Of a DNA stretch of 64,000 nucleotides, positions 40,785-49,421 are shown one piece after another. Below the pieces are notes generated by a model that was not told the origin of the DNA, ran no database searches, and saw nothing but the letters and a program-made list of their open reading frames with translations. The number at the start of each line of letters is the position of its first letter. Positions within the stretch are counted from its first letter, which is position 1. The stretch covers positions 26,452 through 90,451 of the forward strand of contig JAYZWL010000088.1 of NCBI GenBank assembly GCA_036154955.1. The letters run 5' to 3'. The position numbers and the translations under genes are program-made. This DNA comes from Albimonas sp036154955. GTDB lineage: Bacteria; Pseudomonadota; Alphaproteobacteria; Rhodobacterales; Rhodobacteraceae.

Positions 40785-41591
40785 ATGCGCCTGTCCTTCC
40801 TCCTCGCCCTCGCCTGGCTCGCGCTGGTCACGCTGGCCGCGGTCTTCGCCGACCTGCTGCCCCTGCCCGACCCGGACGCGCAGAGCCTGCTGGACATGCT
40901 CGCCCCGCCGGGGGCGGCGCACTGGGCGGGCGCGGATTCGCTCGGCCGCGACGTGCTCTCCCGCACCCTCCACGGCTTCCGGGTGACGCTGGTGGTCAGC
41001 CTCGGCTCCGTCGCCTTCGCGCTGGTGGTCGGCGGCGCGCTCGGCATCTGCGCAGGCTATTTCCGCGGGCTGACCGAGGGCGCGACCCTGACCGTGGTCA
41101 ACGTCCTGCTCGCCTTCCCGCCGCTGGTGCTGATCATCGCCATGGTCGCCTATCCCGGCGATCCGCTGATGAAGGTGGTGCTGGCGCTCGGCATCGTGTT
41201 CACCCCGGCCATGGTCCGCATCGCGCGCGCCAACACCCTGGTCTTCGCCGACCGCGAATTCGTCACCGCCGCCCGCGCCGCGGGGATGAGCGACGCCCGC
41301 CTGATCTGGCGGGAGCTTCTGCCCAACCTGCTGCCCGCCCTGCTCGCCTATGGCCTGCTGATGATCGCCATCGGCGCGCTGGCGGAGGCGGCGCTCAGCT
41401 TCCTCGGCCTCTCGGTGCCGCCGCCGACCCCGACGCTGGGGCAGATGATGGCGTCCGAGCAGACCAACGTGATGGAGGCGCCGCACGCGGTCTTCTTCCC
41501 GGCGGGGATGCTGTTCCTGACCATCTTCGCGCTCAACATGGTGGGCGAGGAGGTGCAGCGGCGCGTGGATGGACGGGAGGGCGCGGCATGA
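40785..41591 (+). CDS. ABC transporter permease, DppC type
   Basis: A 268-residue permease with 'HWAGADSLGRDVLSRTLHGFRVTL', the DppC hallmark, and the EAA loop 'FVTAARAAGMSDARLIWRELLPN'. It starts 1 base after the DppB-type gene and overlaps the first ATPase gene by ATGA. Confidence 0.92.
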   Translation: MRLSFLLALAWLALVTLAAVFADLLPLPDPDAQSLLDMLAPPGAAHWAGADSLGRDVLSRTLHGFRVTLVVSLGSVAFALVVGGALGICAGYFRGLTEGATLTVVNVLLAFPPLVLIIAMVAYPGDPLMKVVLALGIVFTPAMVRIARANTLVFADREFVTAARAAGMSDARLIWRELLPNLLPALLAYGLLMIAIGALAEAALSFLGLSVPPPTPTLGQMMASEQTNVMEAPHAVFFPAGMLFLTIFALNMVGEEVQRRVDGREGAA

Positions 41592-42607
41592 CCGCTCCGC
41601 TGCTTCAGGTGCGCGGCCTGACCACGCATTTCGACTTCGGCCGCTCGGTCATCAAGGCGGTGGACGGGGTGTCCTTCGACCTCGCGCCCGGGCGCACGCT
41701 GGGGGTGGTGGGGGAGTCGGGCTCGGGCAAGTCGGTGCTCGCCCGCTCGATCATCGGCCTGCTGCCGCAAAGCCGGGCGCTGCGCACCGGCGGAGAGGCG
41801 ATCTTCGACGGACGCGACCTGCGGACGCTGCCGGAAGCGGAGATGCGCCGGGTCCGCGGCCGCCAGATCGCGATGATCTTCCAGGACCCGCTGACCTCGC
41901 TGAACCCGGTGCTGACCGTGGGCCGGCAGATCGTGCAGGTGCTGCGCCAGCACACCGACCTCTCGGTCTCCGCCGCCAAGGACCGCGCGGTGGAACTGCT
42001 GGCCGAGGTCGGCATCCCCGACCCGAAGCGACGGGCGGAGGAATACGCCCACCGCATGTCGGGGGGCATGCGCCAGCGGGTGGTCATCGCCATCGCGCTC
42101 GCCTGCGAACCGCGCCTGCTGATCGCGGACGAGCCGACCACCGCGCTCGACGTCACGGTGCAAGCTCAGGTGCTGGACCTGCTGCGCCGGCTTCAGGACG
42201 ACCGCGACATGGCGATGATCATGATCACCCATGACCTCGGCGTGGTCGCCGAAAGCTGCGATGACGTGGCGGTGATGTATGCGGGCCAGGTGGTGGAGAC
42301 GGCGCCGGTGGCCGAGGTGCTCGCCGCCCCCCGGATGCGCTACACCGAGGCGCTGCTGCAGGCGATCCCGCGGATGGAGGGTCCGTCCCATGTCCGCCTG
42401 CCGGTCATCCCCGGGGCGCCGCCCGACCTGATGCGGCCGCCCTCAGGCTGCCGCTTCGCCCCCCGCTGCGCCCACCGGCTGGACCGGTGCGCGGCCGAGG
42501 AGCCGCCCCGGGCCGCCGCCGGCCCCCGCCACGCCTTCGCCTGCTGGAACCCGGCGCCGCCCCCTGTCGAACGCCCGCTGGAGACGCTTGCCGATGACCG
42601 CGCCTGA
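41588..42607 (+). CDS. ABC transporter ATP-binding protein, DppD type
   Basis: A 339-residue ATPase with Walker A 'GESGSGKS', signature 'RMSGGMRQRV' and Walker B 'LLIADEPTTALD', plus the Cys-containing C-terminal peptide-transporter domain 'PSGCRFAPRCAHRLDRC'. It overlaps the second ATPase gene by 14 bases. Confidence 0.93.
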   Translation: MTAPLLQVRGLTTHFDFGRSVIKAVDGVSFDLAPGRTLGVVGESGSGKSVLARSIIGLLPQSRALRTGGEAIFDGRDLRTLPEAEMRRVRGRQIAMIFQDPLTSLNPVLTVGRQIVQVLRQHTDLSVSAAKDRAVELLAEVGIPDPKRRAEEYAHRMSGGMRQRVVIAIALACEPRLLIADEPTTALDVTVQAQVLDLLRRLQDDRDMAMIMITHDLGVVAESCDDVAVMYAGQVVETAPVAEVLAAPRMRYTEALLQAIPRMEGPSHVRLPVIPGAPPDLMRPPSGCRFAPRCAHRLDRCAAEEPPRAAAGPRHAFACWNPAPPPVERPLETLADDRA

Positions 42608-43682
42608 CCGCCGCCGGCCCTTCCCCGAGACCGCTCCCGCAACCGCTGCGGAGGCCCCCGCGGCGGAGGCCGACGCGCTGCTGGAGGTCGACGCCCTGAC
42701 CCAGACCTTCGCCGCCTCCGGCGGCGGCCGGGTCCAGGCGCTGTCCGGCGTCTCCTTCGCCCTGCGACGGGGGGAGACGCTGGGCGTGGTGGGGGAATCC
42801 GGCTCCGGCAAGTCCACGCTCGCCCGGGCGGTGATGTCGCTGCCGCCGCCGGAATCCGGCGCGGTGCGCTTCGACGGCGAGGATCTCACCGCCCTGTCGC
42901 CCGGCCGGCTTCGCCGCCGCCGCTCGGCCTTCCAGATGGTGTTCCAGGACCCCGTCTCCTCCCTCAACCCCGCGCACCGCGTGCATGACATCGTGGAGAT
43001 GCCGTTGCGGGTGGCGGGCGTCCGCGATCCGGCCGAGCGCCTGCGCCGGGTGGCGGAGGCGATGGCCGCGGTGGGCCTGTCGCATGACGATTTCGCCCGC
43101 CGCCGGCCCTACGAGCTGTCCGGCGGCCAGTGCCAGCGCGTCTCCATCGCCCGGGCGCTGGTCTCGCGCCCCGAGCTTCTGATCTGCGACGAGGCGGTGT
43201 CGGCGCTCGACGTCTCGGTGCAGGCGCAGGTGCTGAACCTGCTGGAGGACGCCAAGGCCGCGTTCTCCCTGACCATGATGTTCATTTCCCACGATCTGGG
43301 CGTGGTGCGCGGGATCTCGGACCGGGTCATGGTGATGTATCTCGGCAAGGTGTGCGAGATCGCGCCGACCGATGCGCTCTACGCCGCCCCGCGGCATCCC
43401 TACACGTCGATGCTGCTCGACTCCGTGCCCTCGCTGACCGCGTCGCGCCGGGCCCCGCGCAAGGCGAGGGTGCGGGGAGAGACGCCGTCGCCGCTCGATG
43501 TGCCCTCAGGCTGCCGGTTTCGCACCCGCTGCCCCGCCGCCACGGACCTGTGCGCGGCCCAGACGCCGCCCTTGTCCCCGACCGGGGAGGCCGGCCGCAG
43601 CGTCGCCTGCCATCACCCCCTTGCGGGGCGGCTGGACAGCGACGGGACCGCGCGGACGCCGCCGCGACGCGTGACGGCGTGA
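42594..43682 (+). CDS. ABC transporter ATP-binding protein, DppF type
   Basis: A 362-residue ATPase with an Ala/Pro/Glu-rich leader of about 25 residues, Walker A 'GESGSGKST', signature 'LSGGQCQRVS', Walker B 'LLICDEAVSALD' and C-terminal 'PSGCRFRTRCPAATDLC'. I chose ATG 42594; a TTG two codons earlier is the alternative. It is the last gene of the importer operon. The next gene converges after a 180-base gap in which I see no gene. Confidence 0.92.
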   Translation: MTAPDRRRPFPETAPATAAEAPAAEADALLEVDALTQTFAASGGGRVQALSGVSFALRRGETLGVVGESGSGKSTLARAVMSLPPPESGAVRFDGEDLTALSPGRLRRRRSAFQMVFQDPVSSLNPAHRVHDIVEMPLRVAGVRDPAERLRRVAEAMAAVGLSHDDFARRRPYELSGGQCQRVSIARALVSRPELLICDEAVSALDVSVQAQVLNLLEDAKAAFSLTMMFISHDLGVVRGISDRVMVMYLGKVCEIAPTDALYAAPRHPYTSMLLDSVPSLTASRRAPRKARVRGETPSPLDVPSGCRFRTRCPAATDLCAAQTPPLSPTGEAGRSVACHHPLAGRLDSDGTARTPPRRVTA

Positions 43683-43862
43683 TCGTCGCGCGCGTCGGCG
43701 ACGGTCCGGCGGCTTCCGACATGCGGCGGCGAGGCGGCGAGGCGGCGCCACGCGTCCGGGCGCTTCAGGCGTGCGGGCGACGTCGCATGTCGCGACGGGG
43801 GCGGCGCCTCTGATCGAGGTGGCGGGCGGACGGGCCAGTCGCCTGAACCGCGACGCCCGCCC

Positions 43863-44504
43863 TCAGGCCCGGCCCGACGGTTCCGCCCCGTCAGCCGGCG
43901 ATGGGGACCACAGCCGGTCGAGCAGATCCGCGAAGGCCGCGCGCATCGTCTCTTCCGTCAGGTCCGACGCGGCCTGCATCATGTAGCGGAACAGCCCGTC
44001 GACGGCGGCGTAGCGCAGGGCGGCCTGCGGCGCGGCGCCCGCGAAGCGGGTCTCCGCCTCGGCGAAGACCGCGATCAGGGCGGCCTCGATCTCTTCCATC
44101 GCCGGGCGGAAGGCCGGGTCGAACATGGCCTGGGCACGCATGTCGTACCATAGCCTGTGCCGCCCGCCCGTCCGGGCCAGCGCGCGGGCCAGCGCCGAGG
44201 ACAGGGCCGCGACCGCGCCCTCGCGATCCGCCACGCCCGCCATCGCCGCCCCGACATCGGCCAGAAAGGCGTCCTTGTAGTGCCGCACGCAGAACAGGAT
44301 CAGGTCGGTGCGGTCGTCGAAATAGTAGTGCAGCTGGCCCAGCGACACCCCCGAGGCCTCGGCGATGTCGCGCAGGCTGGCATTGGCGTAACCGAGCGCG
44401 CGCAGCGTCTCGCTGGCGCTCTCGATCAGCTGAAGGCGCTTTTCGGCGCGCTTTTCGGCCCGGGCCGCGGCGCGGCGGGCCAGCTTGTCCGTCGGCGCCT
44501 CCAT
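43863..44504 (-). CDS. TetR-family regulator
   Basis: 213 residues. A Lys/Arg/Ala-rich N-terminal stretch (about 7-24) is followed by the HTH 'ASLRDIAEASGVSLGQLHYYFDDRTDLI'. The recognition segment differs from those of the two TetRs at 34 kb. It lies 10 bases after the acyl-CoA ligase stop, at the end of the TRAP/ligase operon, which it probably controls. The palindrome at 46210 is one possible target. Confidence 0.87.
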   Translation of the reverse strand: MEAPTDKLARRAAARAEKRAEKRLQLIESASETLRALGYANASLRDIAEASGVSLGQLHYYFDDRTDLILFCVRHYKDAFLADVGAAMAGVADREGAVAALSSALARALARTGGRHRLWYDMRAQAMFDPAFRPAMEEIEAALIAVFAEAETRFAGAAPQAALRYAAVDGLFRYMMQAASDLTEETMRAAFADLLDRLWSPSPADGAEPSGRA

Positions 44505-44514
44505 CGCCTCCGCC

Positions 44515-46140
44515 TCAGCCGGCGGGGGTCAGCAGACAGTTCCCGAACTCATCCCGCAACGCGGTCTTGAGCACCTTGCCCGTGGCGCCCAGCGGCAGCG
44601 CGTCGACGAAGAACACCCGGTCGGGGACCTGCCAGTGGGGCAGCTTCCCGGTGAAGAGCGCGATCAGCTCCGCCTCGCTCACCTCCCCCGACTTCACCGC
44701 GACGATCACCGGGCGCTCATCCCATTTCGGATGCCGCGCGGCGATGGCGGCGGCGTTGGCGATGGCGGGATGACCGATGGCGATGTTCTCCAGCTCCACC
44801 GAGGAGATCCACTCGCCTCCCGACTTGATGATGTCCTTGGAGCGGTCGCGGATCACCATGAACCCGTCGGGGTCGATGGTGGCGACGTCGCCGGTGTCGA
44901 ACCAGCCCTCCGGGTCGCAGGCCGACTCGTCCCGGCCGTAATAGCGGCCCACGACCCAATGGCCGCGGATATGAAGCTCCCCCTCGGTCACGCCGTCATG
45001 CGGCAGCTCCGCGCCGTCGGGGCCGACGATGCGCAGCTCCACCCCGAAGGGCGGGCGGCCCTGGGACAGGCGCAGCTTGTCCTGCGCCTCCCGCGGCAGG
45101 TCCACGTGCTTGGCCTTCACCTGGTTCAGCGTGCCCAGCGGCGAGGTCTCGGTCATGCCCCAGGCGTGGATCAGCTCGATCCCGAACAGGTCCCGGAATT
45201 CGGCGTACATCGACGGCGGCATGGCCGAGCCGCCGACGATGGTCCGCTTCATCGCCGACGAGGTCATGCCGCGCGCCTTCATCTCGGCCAGCAGGCCCAT
45301 CCAGATCGTCGGCACGCCGAAGGAGATCGAGACCCGCTCGGCCTCGATCAGATCCACGAGGCTCGCCCCGTCCAGACCCGGCCCCGGCATCACCATGCGC
45401 GCGCCGGCGATGGCGCAGACATAGGGCGTGCCCCAAGCCGAGACGTGGAACATCGGCACCACCGGCATCACGCTGTCGCGGGCCGAGATGCCCATGCCGT
45501 CGGTCAGGTTCGCCGACAGCGCGTGCAGGACGGTCGAGCGGTGCGTGTACTGCACGCCCTTCGGGTTGCCCGTGGTGCCGGAGGTGTAGCAGAGGCTCGA
45601 CGGATGGTTCTCGTCATGGTCCGGAAAGGCGTGGGCCGGGTCGCCGGTCTCGACGAAGGCGTCGTAGAAGATCACGCCCGGCAGCGCCGCCTCGACCTCG
45701 GCGTCATGGCCGCCCATCAGCACGAACAGCTCCACGCGGGGCAGATGCTCGCGCAGGGCGACGATCAGGGGCAGGAAGGTCTTGTCGAAGAACAGCGCCC
45801 GGTCGTCGGCATGGTTGACGACATAGGCGATCTGCTCGGGCGCGAGGCGCGGATTGAGGGTGTGGCAGACCATGCCCCCGCCGGAGACGCCGAAATAGAT
45901 CTCCAGATGGCGCAGGTTGTTCCAGGCGAGCGTCGCGCAGCGGTCGCCGAAATCGATCCCCGCCGCGGCCAGCGCCGAGGCGAGCCGGCGGGCGTTGCGC
46001 TCCACCCCGCCCCAGTTCGAGCGCTTGATGCTGCGGTCGGTCTCGACCGAGACGATCTCGGTGTCGCCATGGCAGCGCCCGGCATGGGCGATCACGGCGC
46101 CGAGGGTCAGGTCCTGATGGGACATGGTGCTGATGGTCAT
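44515..46140 (-). CDS. Fatty-acyl-CoA synthetase-type AMP-forming ligase
   Basis: A 541-residue ANL enzyme of the AlkK/long-chain branch: 'SLCYTSGTTGNPKGVQYTHRS', 'HAWGMTETSPLGT', 'IRDRSKDIIKSGGEWISSVE' and the catalytic Lys in 'GATGKVLKTALRDEF'. It probably activates the acid brought in by the TRAP system upstream. The start is ATG 46140, with ATG 46125 as an alternative. It is separated from dctM by 129 bases with a palindrome, so it may have its own promoter. Confidence 0.9.
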   Translation of the reverse strand: MTISTMSHQDLTLGAVIAHAGRCHGDTEIVSVETDRSIKRSNWGGVERNARRLASALAAAGIDFGDRCATLAWNNLRHLEIYFGVSGGGMVCHTLNPRLAPEQIAYVVNHADDRALFFDKTFLPLIVALREHLPRVELFVLMGGHDAEVEAALPGVIFYDAFVETGDPAHAFPDHDENHPSSLCYTSGTTGNPKGVQYTHRSTVLHALSANLTDGMGISARDSVMPVVPMFHVSAWGTPYVCAIAGARMVMPGPGLDGASLVDLIEAERVSISFGVPTIWMGLLAEMKARGMTSSAMKRTIVGGSAMPPSMYAEFRDLFGIELIHAWGMTETSPLGTLNQVKAKHVDLPREAQDKLRLSQGRPPFGVELRIVGPDGAELPHDGVTEGELHIRGHWVVGRYYGRDESACDPEGWFDTGDVATIDPDGFMVIRDRSKDIIKSGGEWISSVELENIAIGHPAIANAAAIAARHPKWDERPVIVAVKSGEVSEAELIALFTGKLPHWQVPDRVFFVDALPLGATGKVLKTALRDEFGNCLLTPAG

Positions 46141-46209
46141 AGATTTCCTCCCGCGAAGCCCGGCGACGCGCGGCGCGCGGGGGCCATTACGCGAAGGTAA
46201 AGATCATTT

Positions 46210-46225
46210 CTGGACACTTGTCCAG
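46210..46225. promoter_or_regulatory. CTGGACA-N2-TGTCCAG palindrome upstream of the acyl-CoA ligase
   Basis: A perfect 7-2-7 inverted repeat 70 bases before the ligase start, with an extra CCGTCCAG half-site at 46231-46238. It resembles CCGGAC-AA-GTCCAG in front of the HxlR gene at 59403. Confidence 0.55.
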
Positions 46226-46269
46226 ATTATCCGTCCAGATCGCCGCCCCGGGCGCCGGCGACGCCCGCC

Positions 46270-47577
46270 TCACCCCAGCAGGGCGGGGAGGAAGGTCACG
46301 ATCTCGGGGCACAGCACCAGCAGCGCGCCGATGACCAGGTCCACGGCCAGGAACCAGACGATGCCGCGGAAGATCCCGGACAGCGGGATCAGGTCCCCGA
46401 CCACGCCCTTGATGACGAAGACGTTCATTCCCACGGGCGGGGTGACCATGCCGATCTCCAGCAGCTTGGTCAGGAACACGCCGAACCAGACCAGCGACCA
46501 GCCGGAATCACCCACGATCGGCAGCACGATGGGCAGGGTCAGCAGCATCGCGCCGATGGGTTCGAGGAACATGCCCAGGATCAGGTAGATCAGCGCGATC
46601 CCCAGGATCACCATCAGCGGATCGGCGCCGAAGCTGACCACGGCGTCGGTCAGGAAGCTCCCCGCCCCGCTGAGCGCCAGGAACCGGATCAGCAGCGCCG
46701 CGCCGCAGCCGATGATGAACAGCGTCGTCGTGGTCATCAGCGTCTCGCGGATCGCGTCGACGAAGGCGGCCCGGGTCAGGCTGCGGGTGGCCAGCGCGAT
46801 CAGGGTGGAGAAGGTCGCGCCCAGCGCCCCGGCCTCGGTCGGCGTGAAGAAGCCGCCGAACAGGCCGCCGAAGATCACCGCGATCAGCAGGGTGATCGGC
46901 GCCACGTCGCGGAAGGCGGCGAAGCGCATGCGCCAGGTCACCTCCTCCTCGACCCGGGGGGCGAGCGCGGGGTTCAGCTTCACCCGCACCATGATCAGCG
47001 CCGCGTAGGCCAGCGCCGTGATCACCCCGACCACGGCCCCGCCCAGGAACAGCGAACCGATCGAGACCTGGGCGATCATGCCGTAAAGGATCATCAGGAT
47101 CGAGGGCGGGATCAGCGCCCCCAGCGTGCCCGCCACCGCCAGCGCGCCCGTCGCCAGACGGGCGTCATAGCCGTATTTCGTCATTTCGGGGATCGCGATC
47201 CGCCCCATGGCGGCGGAGCAGGCGACGGACGAGCCCGCCACCGCCGCGAAGCCCGCCGCCCCGAAGATCGAGGCGATGGCCAGCCCCCCCGGCAACGCCG
47301 TGGTCCACAGCCGCGCGAAGCGGAACAGCCCCGCGGTAAGCCCCGAGGCGAAGCAGATGTAGCCCATCATCAGGAACATCGGGATCGAGCTCATCGTCCA
47401 GGTCGCGGCGAAGGTGTAGGGAACCAGCGACAGGGTCCCCCAGGCGGCGCGCTCGCCGCCCACGGCCCAGAGCCCGACGAAGGAGACGGCGATCAGCGCG
47501 AAGGCGATCGGCACGCGCATGGCCACGAGGGCGAACAGGACGCCGACGCCGGTCAGGCCGATTTCGATGTTGGTCAT
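46270..47577 (-). CDS. dctM: TRAP transporter large permease DctM (second system)
   Basis: 435 residues, about 12 membrane segments. It contains 'RVPIAFALIAVSFVGLWAVG', 'GTLGALIPPSILMILYGMIA' and 'EIGMVTPPVGMNVFVIKGV', the conserved DctM loops. It follows dctQ by 63 bases. Its partner binding protein suggests a more hydrophobic or aromatic carboxylate than the first TRAP system (inference from context only). Confidence 0.93.
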   Translation of the reverse strand: MTNIEIGLTGVGVLFALVAMRVPIAFALIAVSFVGLWAVGGERAAWGTLSLVPYTFAATWTMSSIPMFLMMGYICFASGLTAGLFRFARLWTTALPGGLAIASIFGAAGFAAVAGSSVACSAAMGRIAIPEMTKYGYDARLATGALAVAGTLGALIPPSILMILYGMIAQVSIGSLFLGGAVVGVITALAYAALIMVRVKLNPALAPRVEEEVTWRMRFAAFRDVAPITLLIAVIFGGLFGGFFTPTEAGALGATFSTLIALATRSLTRAAFVDAIRETLMTTTTLFIIGCGAALLIRFLALSGAGSFLTDAVVSFGADPLMVILGIALIYLILGMFLEPIGAMLLTLPIVLPIVGDSGWSLVWFGVFLTKLLEIGMVTPPVGMNVFVIKGVVGDLIPLSGIFRGIVWFLAVDLVIGALLVLCPEIVTFLPALLG

Positions 47578-47640
47578 GGAGGTCTCGGTCCGGTTGCCGA
47601 CGCGGGCGCGCGCCGGACGGTCAGAAGAAGGTCGCGGCGC

Positions 47641-48144
47641 TCACTTGGGCGGGGTCAGGCGGCCCAGGACGTATTCCAGAAGCCGCAGGGCGCTGATCAG
47701 GGTCATCAGCGCGCAGCCGACCGGCAGCAGCAGATAGCTGGGCCAGGTCGGGATGCGCGTGCCGAACTCGATGGAGAAGCTGTTGATCTTCCACTTGGTC
47801 TGCGCGTCCAGCGCCGCCGACCAGGTCAGCAGCGCGAAGACAGCCACCGCGATCAGCAGCGCCAGGCCCGCCATGTGATACTGCGCCCGCTTCGGCGCGA
47901 GATGGGCGGCGATGTCCATGGAGATATGCCCGTCGGAGGCCTGCGCGTAGGCGAGCGGCAGGAAGGCGCAGGCCACCATGTAATAGTCGGAGACGATCAG
48001 CGTGGTCCCCGGCAGCGGCCGGCTGAGGAACGGCCGCGTCACCACGTCGGCGGTGACGTGCAGCATCATCAGCACCACCGCGACGCCGGCGACGATCATC
48101 GCCAGGTTCAGCAGCCGGTTGGTCAGGGCGAAGACGGCGGTCAT
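47641..48144 (-). CDS. dctQ: TRAP transporter small permease DctQ (second system)
   Basis: 167 residues with four hydrophobic segments and 'VVTRPFLSRPLPGTTLIVSDYYMVACAF' between helices 1 and 2, in the DctQ style. It lies 113 bases after the dctP stop, with a hairpin in the gap. Confidence 0.88.
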   Translation of the reverse strand: MTAVFALTNRLLNLAMIVAGVAVVLMMLHVTADVVTRPFLSRPLPGTTLIVSDYYMVACAFLPLAYAQASDGHISMDIAAHLAPKRAQYHMAGLALLIAVAVFALLTWSAALDAQTKWKINSFSIEFGTRIPTWPSYLLLPVGCALMTLISALRLLEYVLGRLTPPK

Positions 48145-48178
48145 GCGCGCGCTCTCGATCGGATGGGGAACGGAAGGG

Positions 48179-48205
48179 CGGCGGCGCGGATCCGCCCCGC
48201 CGCCG
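48179..48205 (-). other. Intercistronic hairpin between dctP and dctQ (second system)
   Basis: An 8-bp GC stem (48179-48186 with 48198-48205). It occupies the same relative place as the hairpin after the first dctP (659-684), which supports a mRNA-stability or attenuation role. Confidence 0.45.
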
Positions 48206-48257
48206 GGAGGGCGACGGCCCTGCGCCGGGCCGCCGCGAAGGGTTCAGGCGCGCGGCC

Positions 48258-49421
48258 TCACTGCAGGCCGTAGGTCTCGTAATCCAGCTTGGAGAGGACT
48301 TCGGTCCACAGCAGCTCGGACAGCGCGGCCTGGTCGGCGGGGTCCAGCGGGTCGGTCAGGCCCTTCCACTTGGCCAGCAGCTCCTGGAAGCGGGCGGCCT
48401 TGGCCTCGGCGTCGGGCACGCCGTACTGCTCGGAATAGAGCTGGATCACGGTCTGGACGTCGGCGGACGCGAAGGCCGCGGTCGCTTCGGCCAGCGAGGC
48501 GTCGGGCTCGGAGACCTGAATGCCCATCTCGCGCGCCTTGGCGAGGTCGGTCTGGGCCTGCTTCACGTATTGCGTGGACATGAAGGCCGCCGTGTCGGCC
48601 ATGCCCCGGGCCATCATCCGGCGCGTCTCGACATCGAGGTCGGCCCAGTAGCCCATGTTGAAATGGCCGATGCCCGAGCCGCCGAAGGTGCCGCCCGGCG
48701 CCGCCAGCGTGATCCCCTTGACCACGTCGAACAGCGAGAAATTGGACATCTCGCCGACCGCGTTGATCGTGCAGTCGATCAGGCCCTGGCTGAGCCCGTC
48801 ATAGATCTCGTTGCCGGAGATCGACGAGGCGGTGGCGCCCATGGCCTCGGCCCAGCGGCGGAACGTGTTGGTGGCCGCGCGCAGGGTGCGCCCCTCGACA
48901 TCCGCCTTCGAAACCATCGGCTCGCGGCACAGCATGGAGAACTGGGTGCCCGGCGCGGTGGCCAGATAGACCTGGCCCTGGGCCTGAATCTGCATCTGGC
49001 AGTCGGGGCAGTCGAGCGCGATGTATTCCATCATCGCCCCGGCGAGCGTGGCCGCGATCGAGGTCGGCCGGCCGCCGAGATTGGCCGCCATCGACAGGTC
49101 GGCGGGGAAGTTCGACTCCGAGAACTCGTTCTGGAAATAGGGCGTCAGCACCATCGCCACGTCGGCCACGCCCGAGGTCAGCCCCGGCGAGGCCTGACGC
49201 AGGTCCAGAAGCGTCAGGGCGAACACGTCGGCCTCGATGTCGGAATGATCCTCGACGTATTTCGCGAAATGCTCGTAGGTCGCGCCGATGATCGACTGCG
49301 CCGGATAGCCATGGGCGATGCGGATGCTGTCGGCCCGGGCCCCGCCCGTGGCCGCGGCCCCCGCGGCCATGGCCAGCATCCCGGCCCCCAGGACGGCGGC
49401 CCGTTTCGTTTTGGACGTCAT
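48258..49421 (-). CDS. dctP: TRAP transporter substrate-binding protein DctP (second system)
   Basis: 387 residues with a signal peptide (about 1-30, ending ARADS). The mature protein begins 'IRIAHGYPAQSIIGATYEHFAKYV' and carries 'VEGRTLRAATNTFRRWAEAMGA' with the likely ligand-binding Arg, then 'NEIYDGLSQGLIDCTINAVGE'. It is longer than typical DctP (about 330) and contains several Cys ('DCPDCQ', 'LCRE') unusual for a periplasmic receptor. It overlaps the flavin-reductase gene by ATGA and is preceded by GGGAGG. Confidence 0.9.
   Translation of the reverse strand: MTSKTKRAAVLGAGMLAMAAGAAATGGARADSIRIAHGYPAQSIIGATYEHFAKYVEDHSDIEADVFALTLLDLRQASPGLTSGVADVAMVLTPYFQNEFSESNFPADLSMAANLGGRPTSIAATLAGAMMEYIALDCPDCQMQIQAQGQVYLATAPGTQFSMLCREPMVSKADVEGRTLRAATNTFRRWAEAMGATASSISGNEIYDGLSQGLIDCTINAVGEMSNFSLFDVVKGITLAAPGGTFGGSGIGHFNMGYWADLDVETRRMMARGMADTAAFMSTQYVKQAQTDLAKAREMGIQVSEPDASLAEATAAFASADVQTVIQLYSEQYGVPDAEAKAARFQELLAKWKGLTDPLDPADQAALSELLWTEVLSKLDYETYGLQ

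Noticed and set aside
25504..43682. Presence of benzylsuccinate synthase or another glycyl-radical enzyme to feed the bbs-like genes
   Set aside because: No glycyl-radical motif or radical-SAM activase was seen anywhere in the window, so anaerobic toluene degradation is not claimed.
43683..43862. Possible small gene between the ABC ATPase and the TetR gene
   Set aside because: Short frames here have no ribosome site and Arg/Ala-rich sequence; the gap separates convergent genes.
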